Below are positions 20,093 through 28,589 of a DNA stretch of 64,000 bases, piece by piece. A program made the translations under genes and the position numbers. Under the pieces are notes generated by a model. It ran no database searches and was not told the DNA's origin. It saw only the letters and a program-made list of their open reading frames with translations. The DNA lies in assembly GCF_001808185.1 (NCBI RefSeq), contig NZ_CP017668.1, forward strand, positions 806,001-870,000. The letters are read 5' to 3'. This DNA is from Jeongeupia sp. USM3. Lineage in GTDB: Bacteria; Pseudomonadota; Gammaproteobacteria; Burkholderiales; Chitinibacteraceae. Numbering within the stretch: the first letter of the stretch is position 1; every line of letters begins with the position of its first letter.

Positions 20093-20116
20093 GGGCCGCG
20101 CGATGCGGCCCTTTTT
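20093..20116 (+). terminator. Terminator after livF
   Basis: GGGCCGC-GCGAT-GCGGCCC followed by TTTTT. It ends the livHMGF transcript 22 bases after the livF stop. Confidence 0.92.
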
Positions 20117-20128
20117 CTTGAGCCGACC

Positions 20129-20884
20129 ATGTCTACCGCCGCCTTTGTCGCCAAAGCCGTACTGTCCGCGCTGCTGCTGCCGCCCACGAACGGGCTGGTC
20201 CTGATCGTCGCCGGCGCCTGCTGGCTGCGCCGCCGGCCGTGGCTGGGGCGCGGACTGATCGGCACCGGCGTGCTGCTGATCTATGCCTTGTCGACGCCGC
20301 TCGTCGCCAATGCGCTGATGCGCGCGCTCGAGCCGGCGCCGCTGGCCCCTGCGGCACTGAAGCAGGCCGACGCCATCGTCTGCCTCGGCGGCGGCAAGCG
20401 CTTCGGCGCGTATGACGAACCGGGCGGCGAGGCGGTCAACAATGCCACGCTGGTCCGGCTCCGCTACTGCGCGCGCCTGGCCAGACAGAGCGGGCTGCCG
20501 CTGCTGGTTTCCGGCGGTGCACCGGTGGGCGGCGTCCCCGAAGCAATGCTGATGGCCCGGGTGCTGAACGACGAGTTCGGCGTCCCGGTCCGCTGGGTCG
20601 AATCCGCGTCGGACGACACGCTCGACAACGCCCGGCTGAGCGCGCGGATGCTGCTGCCGCAGCACCGGCGCATCGTGCTGGTCAGCCAGGCCTGGCATTT
20701 GCCGCGCGCTGCGCCGGCCTTCGCCGCCGCCGGCTTCGCCGTCACGCCGGCCGGCACCGACTATGCCAACCGAGAGCCATTCGGCCCGCTGTCGCTGCTG
20801 CCCAAGGATCGTGCGCTCTACGCCAGCAGCGTCGCGCTGCGCGAGCTCGTGGGGCTGGTTTGGTACAGCATCGGGCGCGGCTGA
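20129..20884 (+). CDS. YdcF/ElyC family (DUF218) inner membrane protein
   Basis: A 251-residue protein with two N-terminal membrane segments (about 5-60) and a DUF218 domain. The domain motif ADAIVCLGGG lies at about 83-92, and GLPLLVSGGAP and SDDTLDNARLSA follow. Related ElyC and SanA proteins act in envelope and peptidoglycan-precursor metabolism; the enzymatic reaction is not established. The start was set at the ATG following the livF terminator (20129), which gives a normal-length first membrane helix. Confidence 0.87.
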   Translation: MSTAAFVAKAVLSALLLPPTNGLVLIVAGACWLRRRPWLGRGLIGTGVLLIYALSTPLVANALMRALEPAPLAPAALKQADAIVCLGGGKRFGAYDEPGGEAVNNATLVRLRYCARLARQSGLPLLVSGGAPVGGVPEAMLMARVLNDEFGVPVRWVESASDDTLDNARLSARMLLPQHRRIVLVSQAWHLPRAAPAFAAAGFAVTPAGTDYANREPFGPLSLLPKDRALYASSVALRELVGLVWYSIGRG

Positions 20885-20956
20885 ACGGCGAGCGCCTCGA
20901 ACGGGCATACAATCTGCCCAGCCCTGAAGCCACAGGGATGAGGAGAGGAGACAACA

Positions 20957-21316
20957 ATGATCAAGCCCCTGTCGGTGCTCGCGGCACTGGCCCTGCTGAC
21001 CGGCTGCGAACCCGCGCCGGTCGCGCCGAAAGTCGCCAGCCCGGTCGCCGAAGCACCGGCCGCCCAGCCGGCTAATACGACGGAAGCCCGTCACGCCAAC
21101 CCGCTGCTGAACGTGCCGCCCGACGTATTCATGACCGTGATCGGCGATTGCGGCGACAAGCTGTTCGGCAGCAAGCCGGACGCGTCCGCGACTCAGGACT
21201 GCATGGCGGCAATCCGCGCCGCAGCCAGCCAGGCCGGGCTTGGCGACATCAGCGACATCCAGCTGGCCGACCCGTACATCGGCGAACGCTGGCGCAGCGA
21301 AATCGCCAGGCACTGA
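20957..21316 (+). CDS. Small hypothetical lipoprotein
   Basis: A 119-residue predicted lipoprotein. Signal peptide MIKPLSVLAALALLTGC has the lipobox LTGC with Cys at residue 17. A Pro/Ala-rich linker (about 20-45) precedes a small globular region with two cysteines (GDCGDKLF and QDCMAAI) that could form a disulfide. AGGAGAGGAG lies upstream. I recognise no family. It ends at a strong terminator that faces the ppiC operon. Confidence 0.75.
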   Translation: MIKPLSVLAALALLTGCEPAPVAPKVASPVAEAPAAQPANTTEARHANPLLNVPPDVFMTVIGDCGDKLFGSKPDASATQDCMAAIRAAASQAGLGDISDIQLADPYIGERWRSEIARH

Positions 21317-21320
21317 CGAA

Positions 21321-21350
21321 AAAAAAACCCCGCCAAAGCGGGGTTTTCTG
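21321..21350. terminator. Bidirectional terminator
   Basis: AAAACCCCGC-CAAA-GCGGGGTTTT with A and T tracts on both sides. It serves the convergent lipoprotein gene and the ppiC-type operon. Confidence 0.93.
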
Positions 21351-21363
21351 CTGCTGGCGAGGC

Positions 21364-22137
21364 TTATTGCACCTTGGCCTTCGAGACGAGGTCCTCGACA
21401 TACTTCTGGACCTTCTGGCCCTGCATCTCGCGCTGCAGTTCCGGCTTCACTTCCTCGAAGCTCGGGCCCTTGGCATCGCGGGTGTCGTCGAGCTTGATGA
21501 TGTGGAAGCCGAACTGGGTCTTCACCGGGGCCTGGGTGATCTGGCCCTTGGAGAGCTTGGTCATCGCGCCCGAGAATTCCGGCACGAAGCTGTTCGGGTT
21601 CGCCCAGCCCAGATCGCCGCCCTTCTCCGCGCTGCCCTTGTCGAGCGAGTTCTTCTTCGCCAGCTCGGCGAAGTTCGCGCCCTTCTTCAGCTGGGCGATG
21701 ATCGCGGTCGCCTGCGCCTGATCCTTCACCAGGATGTGGCGAGCGTGGAACTCCTTGCCGCTGAAGTTGGCCTTGATCTTGTCGTACTCTTTCTTGAGTT
21801 CGGCGTCGGAAATCGGGTTGGCCTTGACGTAGTCGCTCACCAGCGCGCCAACGAGAATCTGCTGACGGGCCATGTCGATACGGGTCTGCACGTCCGCGTT
21901 CTTGTCATAGCCCTTCTTCTGCGCTTCCTGGTACATCGCTTCGTTGCGGACCAGGTCTTCCTTGATCTTGGCGCGCAGTTCCGGCGAGTCCTTCTGGCCG
22001 CGCTCGGTCACCTGCTTGACGAAGAAGTCCATGCGGCTGTCGGGAATGGCCACGCCATTGACAGTGGCCACATTGCCGGCGAAGGCGACACTCACGGCCA
22101 GGCCGAGCGACAGTGCAATCAGTTTGGGTTGGCGCAT
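21364..22137 (-). CDS. Periplasmic peptidylprolyl isomerase, PpiC/parvulin type
   Basis: A 258-residue exported prolyl isomerase and likely chaperone. It has a signal peptide of about 20 residues (cleavage after AFA), a SurA-N-like helical region (about 30-130) and a parvulin domain (about 135-230). The domain motifs are FHARHILVKD, FAELAKKNS, KGGDLGWA and QFGFHIIKLDD. The start at 22137 sits 9 bases after AAAGG; the in-frame ATG at 22146 touches that site and is too close. It is the last gene of the yciB-yciI-bolA-ppiC operon. Confidence 0.94.
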   Translation of the reverse strand: MRQPKLIALSLGLAVSVAFAGNVATVNGVAIPDSRMDFFVKQVTERGQKDSPELRAKIKEDLVRNEAMYQEAQKKGYDKNADVQTRIDMARQQILVGALVSDYVKANPISDAELKKEYDKIKANFSGKEFHARHILVKDQAQATAIIAQLKKGANFAELAKKNSLDKGSAEKGGDLGWANPNSFVPEFSGAMTKLSKGQITQAPVKTQFGFHIIKLDDTRDAKGPSFEEVKPELQREMQGQKVQKYVEDLVSKAKVQ

Positions 22138-22201
22138 CGAAAACATCCTTTGTGATGGTTCGTGATGGTGAAGTTGGTGATGATGCTTAATTGCTTTTAT
22201 T

Positions 22202-22471
22202 TCAAAGCTCATCCGGCGTCAGCGCCTTGAGGCTGAGCGCGTGGATACGGTGCGGCATCAGATCGCCGAGCAGCGCGTACACCTTGCGGTGGCGCGCGAG
22301 CGAATTGAGGCCGGTAAACTGTTCGGAGACGATCAGGACATCGAAATGGCCGCCGCCCGCGGCGGCACCGGCGTGGCCGGCGTGCGCGGCGCTGTCGTCG
22401 TGAATGTCGATCGCCTCGGGTGCCAGTACGGCAAGCCGGGCGCGAATCTCGTCTGCAAGTGTGGCGGTCAT
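22202..22471 (-). CDS. bolA: BolA family protein
   Basis: An 89-residue BolA/IbaG-type protein. The conserved C-terminal segment NSLARHRKVYALLGDLM and HALSLKALTP carry the family helix and the histidines that bind Fe-S clusters together with monothiol glutaredoxins. BolA proteins link iron-sulfur metabolism with envelope morphology. It overlaps nothing; the start at 22471 lies 8 bases before the yciI 3' end, in the order yciB, yciI, bolA. Confidence 0.92.
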   Translation of the reverse strand: MTATLADEIRARLAVLAPEAIDIHDDSAAHAGHAGAAAGGGHFDVLIVSEQFTGLNSLARHRKVYALLGDLMPHRIHALSLKALTPDEL

Positions 22472-22478
22472 CAGCACG

Positions 22479-22781
22479 TCAGGGTAACACGTACTTGAAC
22501 GGCTTGACGACGACCGACACATAGACGCCGGCCGCCCGGTACGGGTCGGCGTCGGCCCAGTCTTGCGCCGCGGCCAGCGATTCGAATTCGGCGACGATCA
22601 GGCTGCCGGAGAACCCTGCCGGCCCCGGATCGGCGACGTCGATCGCCGGAAACGGCCCGGCCAGCACGAGCCGGCCGTCGTTCTTCAGCGCTTCGAGCCG
22701 TGCCAGATGCGCCGGCCGTGCCGCCAGCCGGTCGGCCAGGCTGTCGGCCTTGTCGGTCGCGATGATTGCGTACAGTGCCAT
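22479..22781 (-). CDS. yciI: YciI family protein
   Basis: A 100-residue dimeric alpha-beta-barrel (ferredoxin-like) protein. The conserved histidine lies in ARPAHLARLEAL (about residues 22-33) and the acidic DWADADPY is typical of YciI. The biochemical function is unresolved. It starts six bases after the yciB stop, which supports one operon. Confidence 0.93.
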   Translation of the reverse strand: MALYAIIATDKADSLADRLAARPAHLARLEALKNDGRLVLAGPFPAIDVADPGPAGFSGSLIVAEFESLAAAQDWADADPYRAAGVYVSVVVKPFKYVLP

Positions 22782-22786
22782 CGGGA

Positions 22787-23341
22787 TTACTCCTTGCCCT
22801 GTTCCGGCGCCGCCTCGTCGAGGTAGCGGCTCAGTACCAGCCCCTGTCCGAGCACGAACAGCAGCGTCAGGCCCAGCGTGCCGAAGAGCTTGAACTTGAC
22901 CCAGATGTCTTCGCTGAAGTGGAAGGCCACGGCCAGGTTCAGCACGCCCATCGCGGTAAAGAACGCCGCCCAGGCCAGGTTGACCCTGTCCCACACCGGT
23001 TGCGGCAGCTGCAACTGCTGGCCCATCAGCTTCTGCATCAGGTTCTGCCCGCGCAGCCACCTGGCGCCGAGCAGCACGATGGCGAACACCCAGTAGAGGG
23101 CCGTCGGTTTCCAGAAAATGAAGGTTTTGTCATGCAGCAGCAGCGTTGCGCCGCCGAGTATCGCGACCAGACCGAAGCTCAGCCACAGTGTCGGCTCGAC
23201 CTTGCGCCAGCGGAACCATGAATAGACTACCTGCGCGCCGGTCGTCACGATGGCGACCGCGGTCGCGGTGAACAGATCGTGGGTGATCGAGTAGGTGCCG
23301 AAGAACAGCAGGATCGGGAACAGGTCGAAGAAGAACTTCAT
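22787..23341 (-). CDS. yciB: Inner membrane septation protein YciB/IspZ
   Basis: A 184-residue polytopic inner membrane protein with about five to six transmembrane segments, beginning with the conserved MKFFFDLFPILLFF. The family acts in cell-envelope synthesis and division (intracellular septation protein A). It is the first gene of the operon with yciI, bolA and the PpiC-like isomerase. This order is common in beta- and gammaproteobacteria. Confidence 0.95.
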   Translation of the reverse strand: MKFFFDLFPILLFFGTYSITHDLFTATAVAIVTTGAQVVYSWFRWRKVEPTLWLSFGLVAILGGATLLLHDKTFIFWKPTALYWVFAIVLLGARWLRGQNLMQKLMGQQLQLPQPVWDRVNLAWAAFFTAMGVLNLAVAFHFSEDIWVKFKLFGTLGLTLLFVLGQGLVLSRYLDEAAPEQGKE

Positions 23342-23444
23342 TGGCATGCCACTGGCTGCAGAATGCGGCATTATGCAGCGGCGACTTCGGCAAAAACAAG
23401 CCAAAATCTACCCCGCCGGGCCGGGAACTTCCTGCCGTCGGGCG

Positions 23445-23473
23445 AAAAAAAAGCGCCGCGGGAAGGCGGCGCT
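23445..23473 (-). terminator. Terminator on the minus strand upstream of yciB
   Basis: Read on the minus strand: AGCGCCGC, loop CTTCCC, GCGGCGCT, then eight Ts. It lies about 110 bases beyond the 4.5S RNA terminator, with no gene between. It is either a second terminator or the end of an unrecognised small transcript. Confidence 0.75.
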
Positions 23474-23582
23474 CAAATACCACTGGAGATACACGAAGCA
23501 TCAGCTTGCGAAACCAATAGTGCGCCACCGGTACGGCAGGCGCCTTGATCGCGGTCAAGTTTGCATTCGGCGCCCCGAAATG

Positions 23583-23614
23583 AAAAAACCGGATCGCGTC
23601 GGCGATCCGGTTTT
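23583..23614 (-). terminator. Terminator of the 4.5S RNA gene
   Basis: Arms AAAACCGGATCGC and GCGATCCGGTTTT with a 4-base loop. The T run on the minus strand lies just 12-40 bases after the 4.5S RNA. Confidence 0.9.
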
Positions 23615-23625
23615 CGGCATGAGGT

Positions 23626-23720
23626 GGCGAGCCCGACCCCCGGCACTGGCATCAAAAGCTGTGGCTGCTTCCTTCCGGACCTGACCAGGTTCACCTTCTA
23701 GCCATGCGGGGAGACCCGCC
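23626..23720 (-). ncRNA. ffs: 4.5S RNA of the signal recognition particle (small bacterial type)
   Basis: On the minus strand the apical domain carries the conserved run CAGGTCCGGAAGGAAGCAGC, the Ffh-binding asymmetric and symmetric loops. The ends GGCGGGTC and GGGCTCGCC pair to close the hairpin, giving a length of about 95 bases. A TATAGT -10 box (23733-23738) lies a dozen bases upstream of the 5' end. The RNA works with Ffh to target nascent membrane proteins to the membrane. Confidence 0.95.
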
Positions 23721-23733
23721 ATAGAGAGAGCGA

Positions 23734-24738
23734 CTATACCACGCCGCCGACCGCGAGGGAATCCGCCTCGCCGCACTCGCCGACCCAGCCGGTGACGAAG
23801 GCGCGCCCTTGTTCTGCCAGACCCGGCAGCAGCAGCACCGCGTGCAGCTTGGCCAACGCAGCCTCGGGCGTCATCATGCCGCCGTCGATCAGCCCGCCGT
23901 CGGCCGACGCCGCATACAGCCCGGGGCGGGTGCGCCCCCTGGGGCAAAGCGTCAGATTGACGACCGGTATCCTTGCCGCCAGCCCGGCCAGCACCCGGCG
24001 CAGCCCGGCGTCGTCGGGCAGGTTGCCGCTGCCGAAGCTCTGCAGCAGCAGTGCGTCGGGCGGATCGCGTTCGAGCGCACTCGCCAGCCAGGCCGGCGTG
24101 CAGCCCGGCGCCAGTTGCACGTGCAGCACCCGGGCCGTCGGGTCGAACGGCATCACCGCCGCCATCGCACCGGGCACCTGCAGGCGCGCTGCATCGAGCG
24201 CCCAGCGCCCGTCCGACCACGCGCCCAGCGGCGCCTCGTTCGGTGCGGCAAAAGCATCGTCATGATCGCAATCGAGCTTGCGCACCCGGCAGCCGCGCCA
24301 CAATCGGCCCGCCATGACGACGCCGACCTCGGCGAACGGCGAATCCGCGCGAAGCAGCGCCAGCGCCGCGGCGACATTGTCCGGCGCGTCGCTGCCCGGC
24401 TCGAACCACGGCCGCATCGCCCCGGTCAGCACCACCGGCTTGCCGAGCCCTCGCAGTTGCAAGGCCAGCGCCGACGCGGTCCACGCCAGCGTATCGGTGC
24501 CGTGCAGGACCAGGAATCCGTCGAACGCGTCCCGGTGTGCAGCAATGTCGGCGGCGATCCGGTTCCAGTGCGCCGGGCCCATCGCACTGGAGTCGAGCAG
24601 CGGCTCGTATTCGACGAGCTTCGCATCGGTCGCCAGCGCCTGCAGCGGCCCTGCCAGCGCGCCGGCCTCCGGCGCCAGACCGCCCGGGCCGGGCCGCATG
24701 CCGATGGTGCCGCCAGCGTAAATGACCAAGATAGGCAT
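23734..24738 (-). CDS. L-asparaginase
   Basis: A 334-residue asparaginase/glutaminase family enzyme that hydrolyses asparagine to aspartate and ammonia. The first catalytic threonine motif YAGGTIGM is at residues 7-14 and the second, LHGTDTLAWTAS, at about 78-89. The conserved LTGAMRP and GSGNLPD follow. No signal peptide is present, so a cytoplasmic (type I-like) enzyme is expected. The short pre-motif start fits the ATG at 24738. The stop lies next to the 4.5S RNA promoter. Confidence 0.94.
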   Translation of the reverse strand: MPILVIYAGGTIGMRPGPGGLAPEAGALAGPLQALATDAKLVEYEPLLDSSAMGPAHWNRIAADIAAHRDAFDGFLVLHGTDTLAWTASALALQLRGLGKPVVLTGAMRPWFEPGSDAPDNVAAALALLRADSPFAEVGVVMAGRLWRGCRVRKLDCDHDDAFAAPNEAPLGAWSDGRWALDAARLQVPGAMAAVMPFDPTARVLHVQLAPGCTPAWLASALERDPPDALLLQSFGSGNLPDDAGLRRVLAGLAARIPVVNLTLCPRGRTRPGLYAASADGGLIDGGMMTPEAALAKLHAVLLLPGLAEQGRAFVTGWVGECGEADSLAVGGVV

Positions 24739-24800
24739 GTTGACCTCGTCCCGAAGCGGGTGCTGTGGTTAAAATTGCGTTTTGCTTTCGATCTGCAGCC

Positions 24801-25244
24801 ATGACCATCGTCGACAACCGCAAGGCGTTTCACGACTACTTCATTGAAGAACGCTACGAAGCCGGACTCGTGCTCGAGGGCTGGGAAGTCAAGTCGGTCC
24901 GGGCTGGCCGGGTGCAGCTGAAGGAATCCTACGTCAGCTATATCAAGGGCGACTTCTGGCTGCTCGGCGCGCACATCTCGCCGCTGTCGACCGCGTCGAC
25001 CCACGTCCTGCCGGACCCGACCCGCATCCGCAAACTGCTGCTCAAGGCCAGCGAGATCGAGAAGCTGTCGGTCAAGGTCGAGCGCGCCGGCTATACCGTC
25101 GCCGCGCTGAACATGCACTTCACCCGCGGGCGGATCAAGCTCGAGATCGGTCTCGCCAAGGGCAAGAAGCAGCACGACAAACGCGAAACCGAGAAAGAGC
25201 GCGAATGGCTGCGCGAGAAGCAGCGGCTGCTGCGCGCCAAGTAA
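24801..25244 (+). CDS. smpB: SsrA-binding protein SmpB
   Basis: A 147-residue tmRNA-binding protein needed for trans-translation of stalled ribosomes. It shows NRKAFHDYFIEERYEAGLVL near the start, EVKSVRAG, SYVSYIKGDFWLL and the C-terminal basic tail KKQHDKRETEKEREW that enters the decoding centre. Length and motifs are normal. A terminator hairpin follows at 25261. Confidence 0.98.
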   Translation: MTIVDNRKAFHDYFIEERYEAGLVLEGWEVKSVRAGRVQLKESYVSYIKGDFWLLGAHISPLSTASTHVLPDPTRIRKLLLKASEIEKLSVKVERAGYTVAALNMHFTRGRIKLEIGLAKGKKQHDKRETEKEREWLREKQRLLRAK

Positions 25245-25260
25245 ACCAAGTTGAAACCGG

Positions 25261-25285
25261 ACGGCCCGCTCTGCGGGCCGTTTGC
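25261..25285. terminator. Terminator between smpB and plsY
   Basis: ACGGCCCGC-TCT-GCGGGCCGT with a short T stretch on the plus strand. It lies between convergent genes. Confidence 0.75.
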
Positions 25286-25286
25286 A

Positions 25287-25892
25287 TCAGCGCGCCTTGT
25301 CGCCGATGCGGCTTTCCTTGCCGGACAGCAGGCCGCGGATGTTCTGGTGATGCCGTGCGATCAGCAGCACGGCAATGAAACCGACCGAATACCAGTACGC
25401 CGGCTCCGGCATCCACCACCACGCCAGCAGCGGCGCGATCAGTGCGGCAAGCAAGGCTGCCAGCGATGAAATCTTGAAGCCCTTGGCGACGACCAGCCAT
25501 ACCGCCAGCACGACCAGACCGACGCGCCAATCCAGCGCCAGCAGGATGCCCGCCGCAGTCGCAACGCCCTTTCCGCCCTGGAAACGGAAGAACACCGGCC
25601 ACATGTGGCCGAGCGCGACGGCCACCGCCGCCAGTGCGATCGCCGTATCGCCAAGCCCCAGCACCGGCGCGGCACGCTGCGCCAGCCAGACTGCCAGCCA
25701 GCCCTTGAGCGCATCGCCGGCCAGCGTCAGTGCAGCGGCCTTCCTGTTGCCGCTGCGCAGCACATTGGTCGCCCCTGGATTGCCCGAACCGTAGCTGCGC
25801 GGATCGGCCAGCCCCATCAGGCGGGAAACGATCACGGCAAACGACAGCGAACCGATCAGATAGGCAGCAAGGACAAGCATTAGCGAGGACAT
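25287..25892 (-). CDS. plsY: Glycerol-3-phosphate acyltransferase PlsY
   Basis: A 201-residue inner membrane acyltransferase that uses acyl-phosphate to acylate glycerol-3-phosphate in the first step of phospholipid synthesis. The three cytoplasmic motifs are visible: SYGSGNPGATNVLRSG, GHMWPVFFRFQGGKGVAT and the C-terminal RHHQNIRGLLSGKE. It has about five membrane helices. It is divergent from folB, an arrangement common in betaproteobacteria. Confidence 0.97.
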   Translation of the reverse strand: MSSLMLVLAAYLIGSLSFAVIVSRLMGLADPRSYGSGNPGATNVLRSGNRKAAALTLAGDALKGWLAVWLAQRAAPVLGLGDTAIALAAVAVALGHMWPVFFRFQGGKGVATAAGILLALDWRVGLVVLAVWLVVAKGFKISSLAALLAALIAPLLAWWWMPEPAYWYSVGFIAVLLIARHHQNIRGLLSGKESRIGDKAR

Positions 25893-25971
25893 GGGCAATC
25901 CACTACAATCGCGGGCTTGGCATTGTAAGGCATTGCGGGGCGCGCGCGCCAAACGCCGCACACCACACGAT

Positions 25972-26328
25972 ATGGACATCATCTTTCTTCACGGCGTTCG
26001 CGCCCAAACGCTGATCGGCTGGTACGACTGGGAGCGTCACGCACCGCAGGACGTCCTGCTCGATCTGGACATCGGCCTGCCGTCCGCCCGTGCCAGCGTC
26101 TCCGACGACCTGGTCGACACGATCGACTATGACCTCGTCACCCAGACCCTGCGCAGCGAGCTCGCCAGCCAGCACTTCCAGCTGCTCGAGGCACTGGCCG
26201 AACATATCGCCCACCTGCTGCTCGGCCGCTTCGGCGCGCCCTGGGTCCGGGTGTCGGTCACCAAGCCCGGCATCCTGAAGGACGTCGCCCGCGTCGGCGT
26301 GACGATCGAGCGCGGCCACCGCAGCTAA
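25972..26328 (+). CDS. folB: Dihydroneopterin aldolase
   Basis: A 118-residue FolB enzyme of tetrahydrofolate synthesis, which cleaves dihydroneopterin to 6-hydroxymethyl-dihydropterin and glycolaldehyde. Motifs GWYDWERHAPQDVLLDLDIG, DTIDYDLV and the active-site region LLEALAEHIA are present, and the C-terminal KPGILKDVARVGVTIER is typical. The start at 25972 gives the usual MDIIFLHG beginning. Confidence 0.96.
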   Translation: MDIIFLHGVRAQTLIGWYDWERHAPQDVLLDLDIGLPSARASVSDDLVDTIDYDLVTQTLRSELASQHFQLLEALAEHIAHLLLGRFGAPWVRVSVTKPGILKDVARVGVTIERGHRS

Positions 26329-26440
26329 AACGCATCAGCTTTTTGCCGAAACTGTCATGCCGTATTGAACTTGTCCGGTATCATCCCCACTAAGAGTGGC
26401 AATAGTTCACAAACCCACGACCACAAAGGGATACCGGTAT

Positions 26441-27337
26441 ATGACAACCCGGCCGATGCACCAGCACCTGCTGCTGGGCCTTCTGACGATTTCGCTGTTC
26501 GCAAGCCCGCTCGCCGAGGCCAAGCGCCTGGGCGGCAGCCGTTCCACCGGCATGCAGCGGAGTACCGCACCCAAACAGGCGCCGCAGGCGCCCATGCAAC
26601 AAGCTGCGCCTGCCCCCGCGCAGACGCCGGCCCAGCAACCTGCCCGCAGCGGCGTCGGTACCGCGCTGGCCGGTGCAGCCGTTGGCGCCGCCGGCGGCTA
26701 CATGCTCGGCAAGGCGCTCAACGCATCCGGCTCGGCCGAGTCGGAAAGCGGCGGCTTCCCCTGGGGCTGGATCCTGTTGCTTGGCGGTCTCACCGCCGCC
26801 GGCGTGATGTACATGCGTCGCCGCAACCGCGCCGCCCCCAGTTACGGCCCGGTACCGGCCGCCGCAGGTGGCGCAGCCAACTGGAAAGCCCAGCAGCCGG
26901 CACCGACGGATCGCGTTTTCCGCATCGGTGAAGGCATGGGTGCAACGGCACCGGTGCAGGCCATCACCCGCCTGCCCGACGGCACCGAAAGCGCCGCCTT
27001 CCTGCGCCAGGCCCGTGCCAGCTTCCTGCACATGCAGGCGCTGAACAGCCCAGAGCAACTTGAGGAGCTGCGCAACTACCTGACGCCGCAGATGTTCGAC
27101 ACGCTGCAGGCCGAGATCGGCAGCAACCAGGATCTGGCCGAGTTCCCGGAGCTGCAGGTCGAGTTGATCGACACCGGCGATGACAACGGCCAGCTGGTTG
27201 CCAGCGCACGCTTCTCCGGCAAGGTCAGCGAATCGCTCGGCGCGCCGGCCGTACCGTTTGCCGAAGTCTGGCACTTCGTCAAACTCAAGCCGAACGATCC
27301 GCGCTGGGTGCTTGCAGGCATTCAGCAGGTGAACTGA
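26441..27337 (+). CDS. Tim44-like domain membrane protein
   Basis: A 298-residue protein. It has a signal peptide (about 1-27), a Pro/Gln/Ala-rich segment and two hydrophobic stretches around a Gly-rich region (about 80-130). The C-terminal Tim44-like domain (about 170-298, from FLRQARASFLHMQ to RWVLAGIQQVN) is clear. Bacterial Tim44-like proteins of this layout are common in betaproteobacteria, with no firm function. AAAGGGA precedes the ATG at 26441; an upstream ATG at 26396 lacks a site. Confidence 0.85.
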   Translation: MTTRPMHQHLLLGLLTISLFASPLAEAKRLGGSRSTGMQRSTAPKQAPQAPMQQAAPAPAQTPAQQPARSGVGTALAGAAVGAAGGYMLGKALNASGSAESESGGFPWGWILLLGGLTAAGVMYMRRRNRAAPSYGPVPAAAGGAANWKAQQPAPTDRVFRIGEGMGATAPVQAITRLPDGTESAAFLRQARASFLHMQALNSPEQLEELRNYLTPQMFDTLQAEIGSNQDLAEFPELQVELIDTGDDNGQLVASARFSGKVSESLGAPAVPFAEVWHFVKLKPNDPRWVLAGIQQVN

Positions 27338-27428
27338 GTCCCGGCATACGACGTAATTGGCATATGTCAACGCGAAATCGGTCGATTTCGCTTACAATCA
27401 GGATCAATCACCCCGATACCCGTTGACA

Positions 27429-27773
27429 ATGCCAATTTCATCGCGACTCGCCCTACTGTTATTGCTGCTGCCATTAACGGCCTGTGACCAAGTCACGGGC
27501 CTTTTGAATAAACAGCAGGACAACGGCAAGGCGATCGGCGCGGCATGCCGGCACAGCGGGCGGGCACTGGAAGATTGCTACCTTCGCAATCCAAGAGTCG
27601 CCAAGGCCGACATTTATGCGGGCTGGAAGGAAATGAACGAGTACATGCTCGCCAAGAAAATGGATACCGTCCCCGCCCCGACGGATTCAACCGATCAGCC
27701 GCCGGCAGAACACGCCAGCGGCGTCGCATCGGTGCCACACAACGGCGCCAGTGCAGCCAATACCAACAATTAA
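27429..27773 (+). CDS. Small hypothetical lipoprotein
   Basis: A 114-residue predicted lipoprotein. The signal peptide ends with the lipobox LTAC at about residue 19. Two further cysteines (GAACRHSG and EDCYLRN) could form a disulfide. The C-terminal 40 residues are Ser/Pro/Ala-rich and look disordered. I recognise no family. It precedes the CRP-like regulator by about 40 bases on the same strand and may share its transcript. Confidence 0.72.
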   Translation: MPISSRLALLLLLLPLTACDQVTGLLNKQQDNGKAIGAACRHSGRALEDCYLRNPRVAKADIYAGWKEMNEYMLAKKMDTVPAPTDSTDQPPAEHASGVASVPHNGASAANTNN

Positions 27774-27814
27774 AAAGCCATCCAACAGAATAGGGCTTCA
27801 AGGACATCTACCTT

Positions 27815-28480
27815 ATGGAACACTCGCTGAAAACTTTTCTGGCCCAGTTGCCGATTTTCGAAGACTTCTCCGACTCCGACCTCGACATCGTCTTCAACGC
27901 CGCGGTCAAACGCCAGCTCCCCAAGGGCACCTTCCTGTTCCGCGAAGGTGATCCGGGCGAAGCGATGTACGTGCTGGTCGAAGGGCGGACCCGTTCGTTC
28001 ACCAGCGACAACCAGGGCAAGGAGTTCGTCTTCACCATCGGCGAACCCGGCGACGTGTTCGGCGAGATCTCGATGCTCGACGAAGAGCCGCGCTCGTGGT
28101 CGACCCAGACCGAGGAAGACTCGACCTTCCTGATGTTCACCAAGCAGGACTTCCGCACCGCGATCGACACCTACCCGCAGCTGAAGGACAAGCTGATCCT
28201 CAACCTCGCGCGGATGATCCGCCAGCTGTCGACGACGATGAAGAACCTCGCGCTGCTCGACGTCTACGGCCGCGTGCGCGCGCTGTTCGAGACCATGATC
28301 GTCGAAATCGACGACGTCACGATGATCTCCGAACCGCTGACCCAGCAGGCGATCGCCGACCGCGTCGGCTCGTCGCGGGAAATGATCGCGCGCATCCTCA
28401 AGGAGCTGGTGTTCGGCGGCTACGTGCGGCTCGAGAACAAGCGCATCATCATCCTGCAGAAGCTGCCAGAGCGCTTCTGA
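27815..28480 (+). CDS. Crp/Fnr family transcriptional regulator
   Basis: A 221-residue regulator with an N-terminal cyclic-nucleotide-binding-like beta barrel (about 10-125; motifs FREGDPGEAMYVLVEG and GEISMLDEEPR) and a long dimer helix. The C-terminal winged helix has the recognition region TQQAIADRVGSSREMIARILKEL (about 170-192). There are no FNR-type N-terminal cysteines, so it is not an oxygen-sensing FNR. The arginine and GEIS of the pocket suggest it may bind a cyclic nucleotide. Targets are unknown. A terminator follows. Confidence 0.93.
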   Translation: MEHSLKTFLAQLPIFEDFSDSDLDIVFNAAVKRQLPKGTFLFREGDPGEAMYVLVEGRTRSFTSDNQGKEFVFTIGEPGDVFGEISMLDEEPRSWSTQTEEDSTFLMFTKQDFRTAIDTYPQLKDKLILNLARMIRQLSTTMKNLALLDVYGRVRALFETMIVEIDDVTMISEPLTQQAIADRVGSSREMIARILKELVFGGYVRLENKRIIILQKLPERF

Positions 28481-28504
28481 CCCCCCCCGAGCGGGCAAGC
28501 AGGA

Positions 28505-28528
28505 AGCCGGCCGCGCGCCGGCTTTTTT
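28505..28528 (+). terminator. Terminator after the Crp/Fnr regulator
   Basis: AGCCGGC-CGCGC-GCCGGCT followed by TTTTTT. Confidence 0.92.
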
Positions 28529-28589
28529 CATGCCGATCGCCGGCAAACGCCCGCCGGGTATAATCGGCCTTTTGCTACCCGTCGTCGCC

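Noticed and set aside
23130..23558. Minus-strand open frame of 142 codons upstream of yciB
   Set aside because: It crosses an intrinsic terminator and overlaps yciB in another frame.
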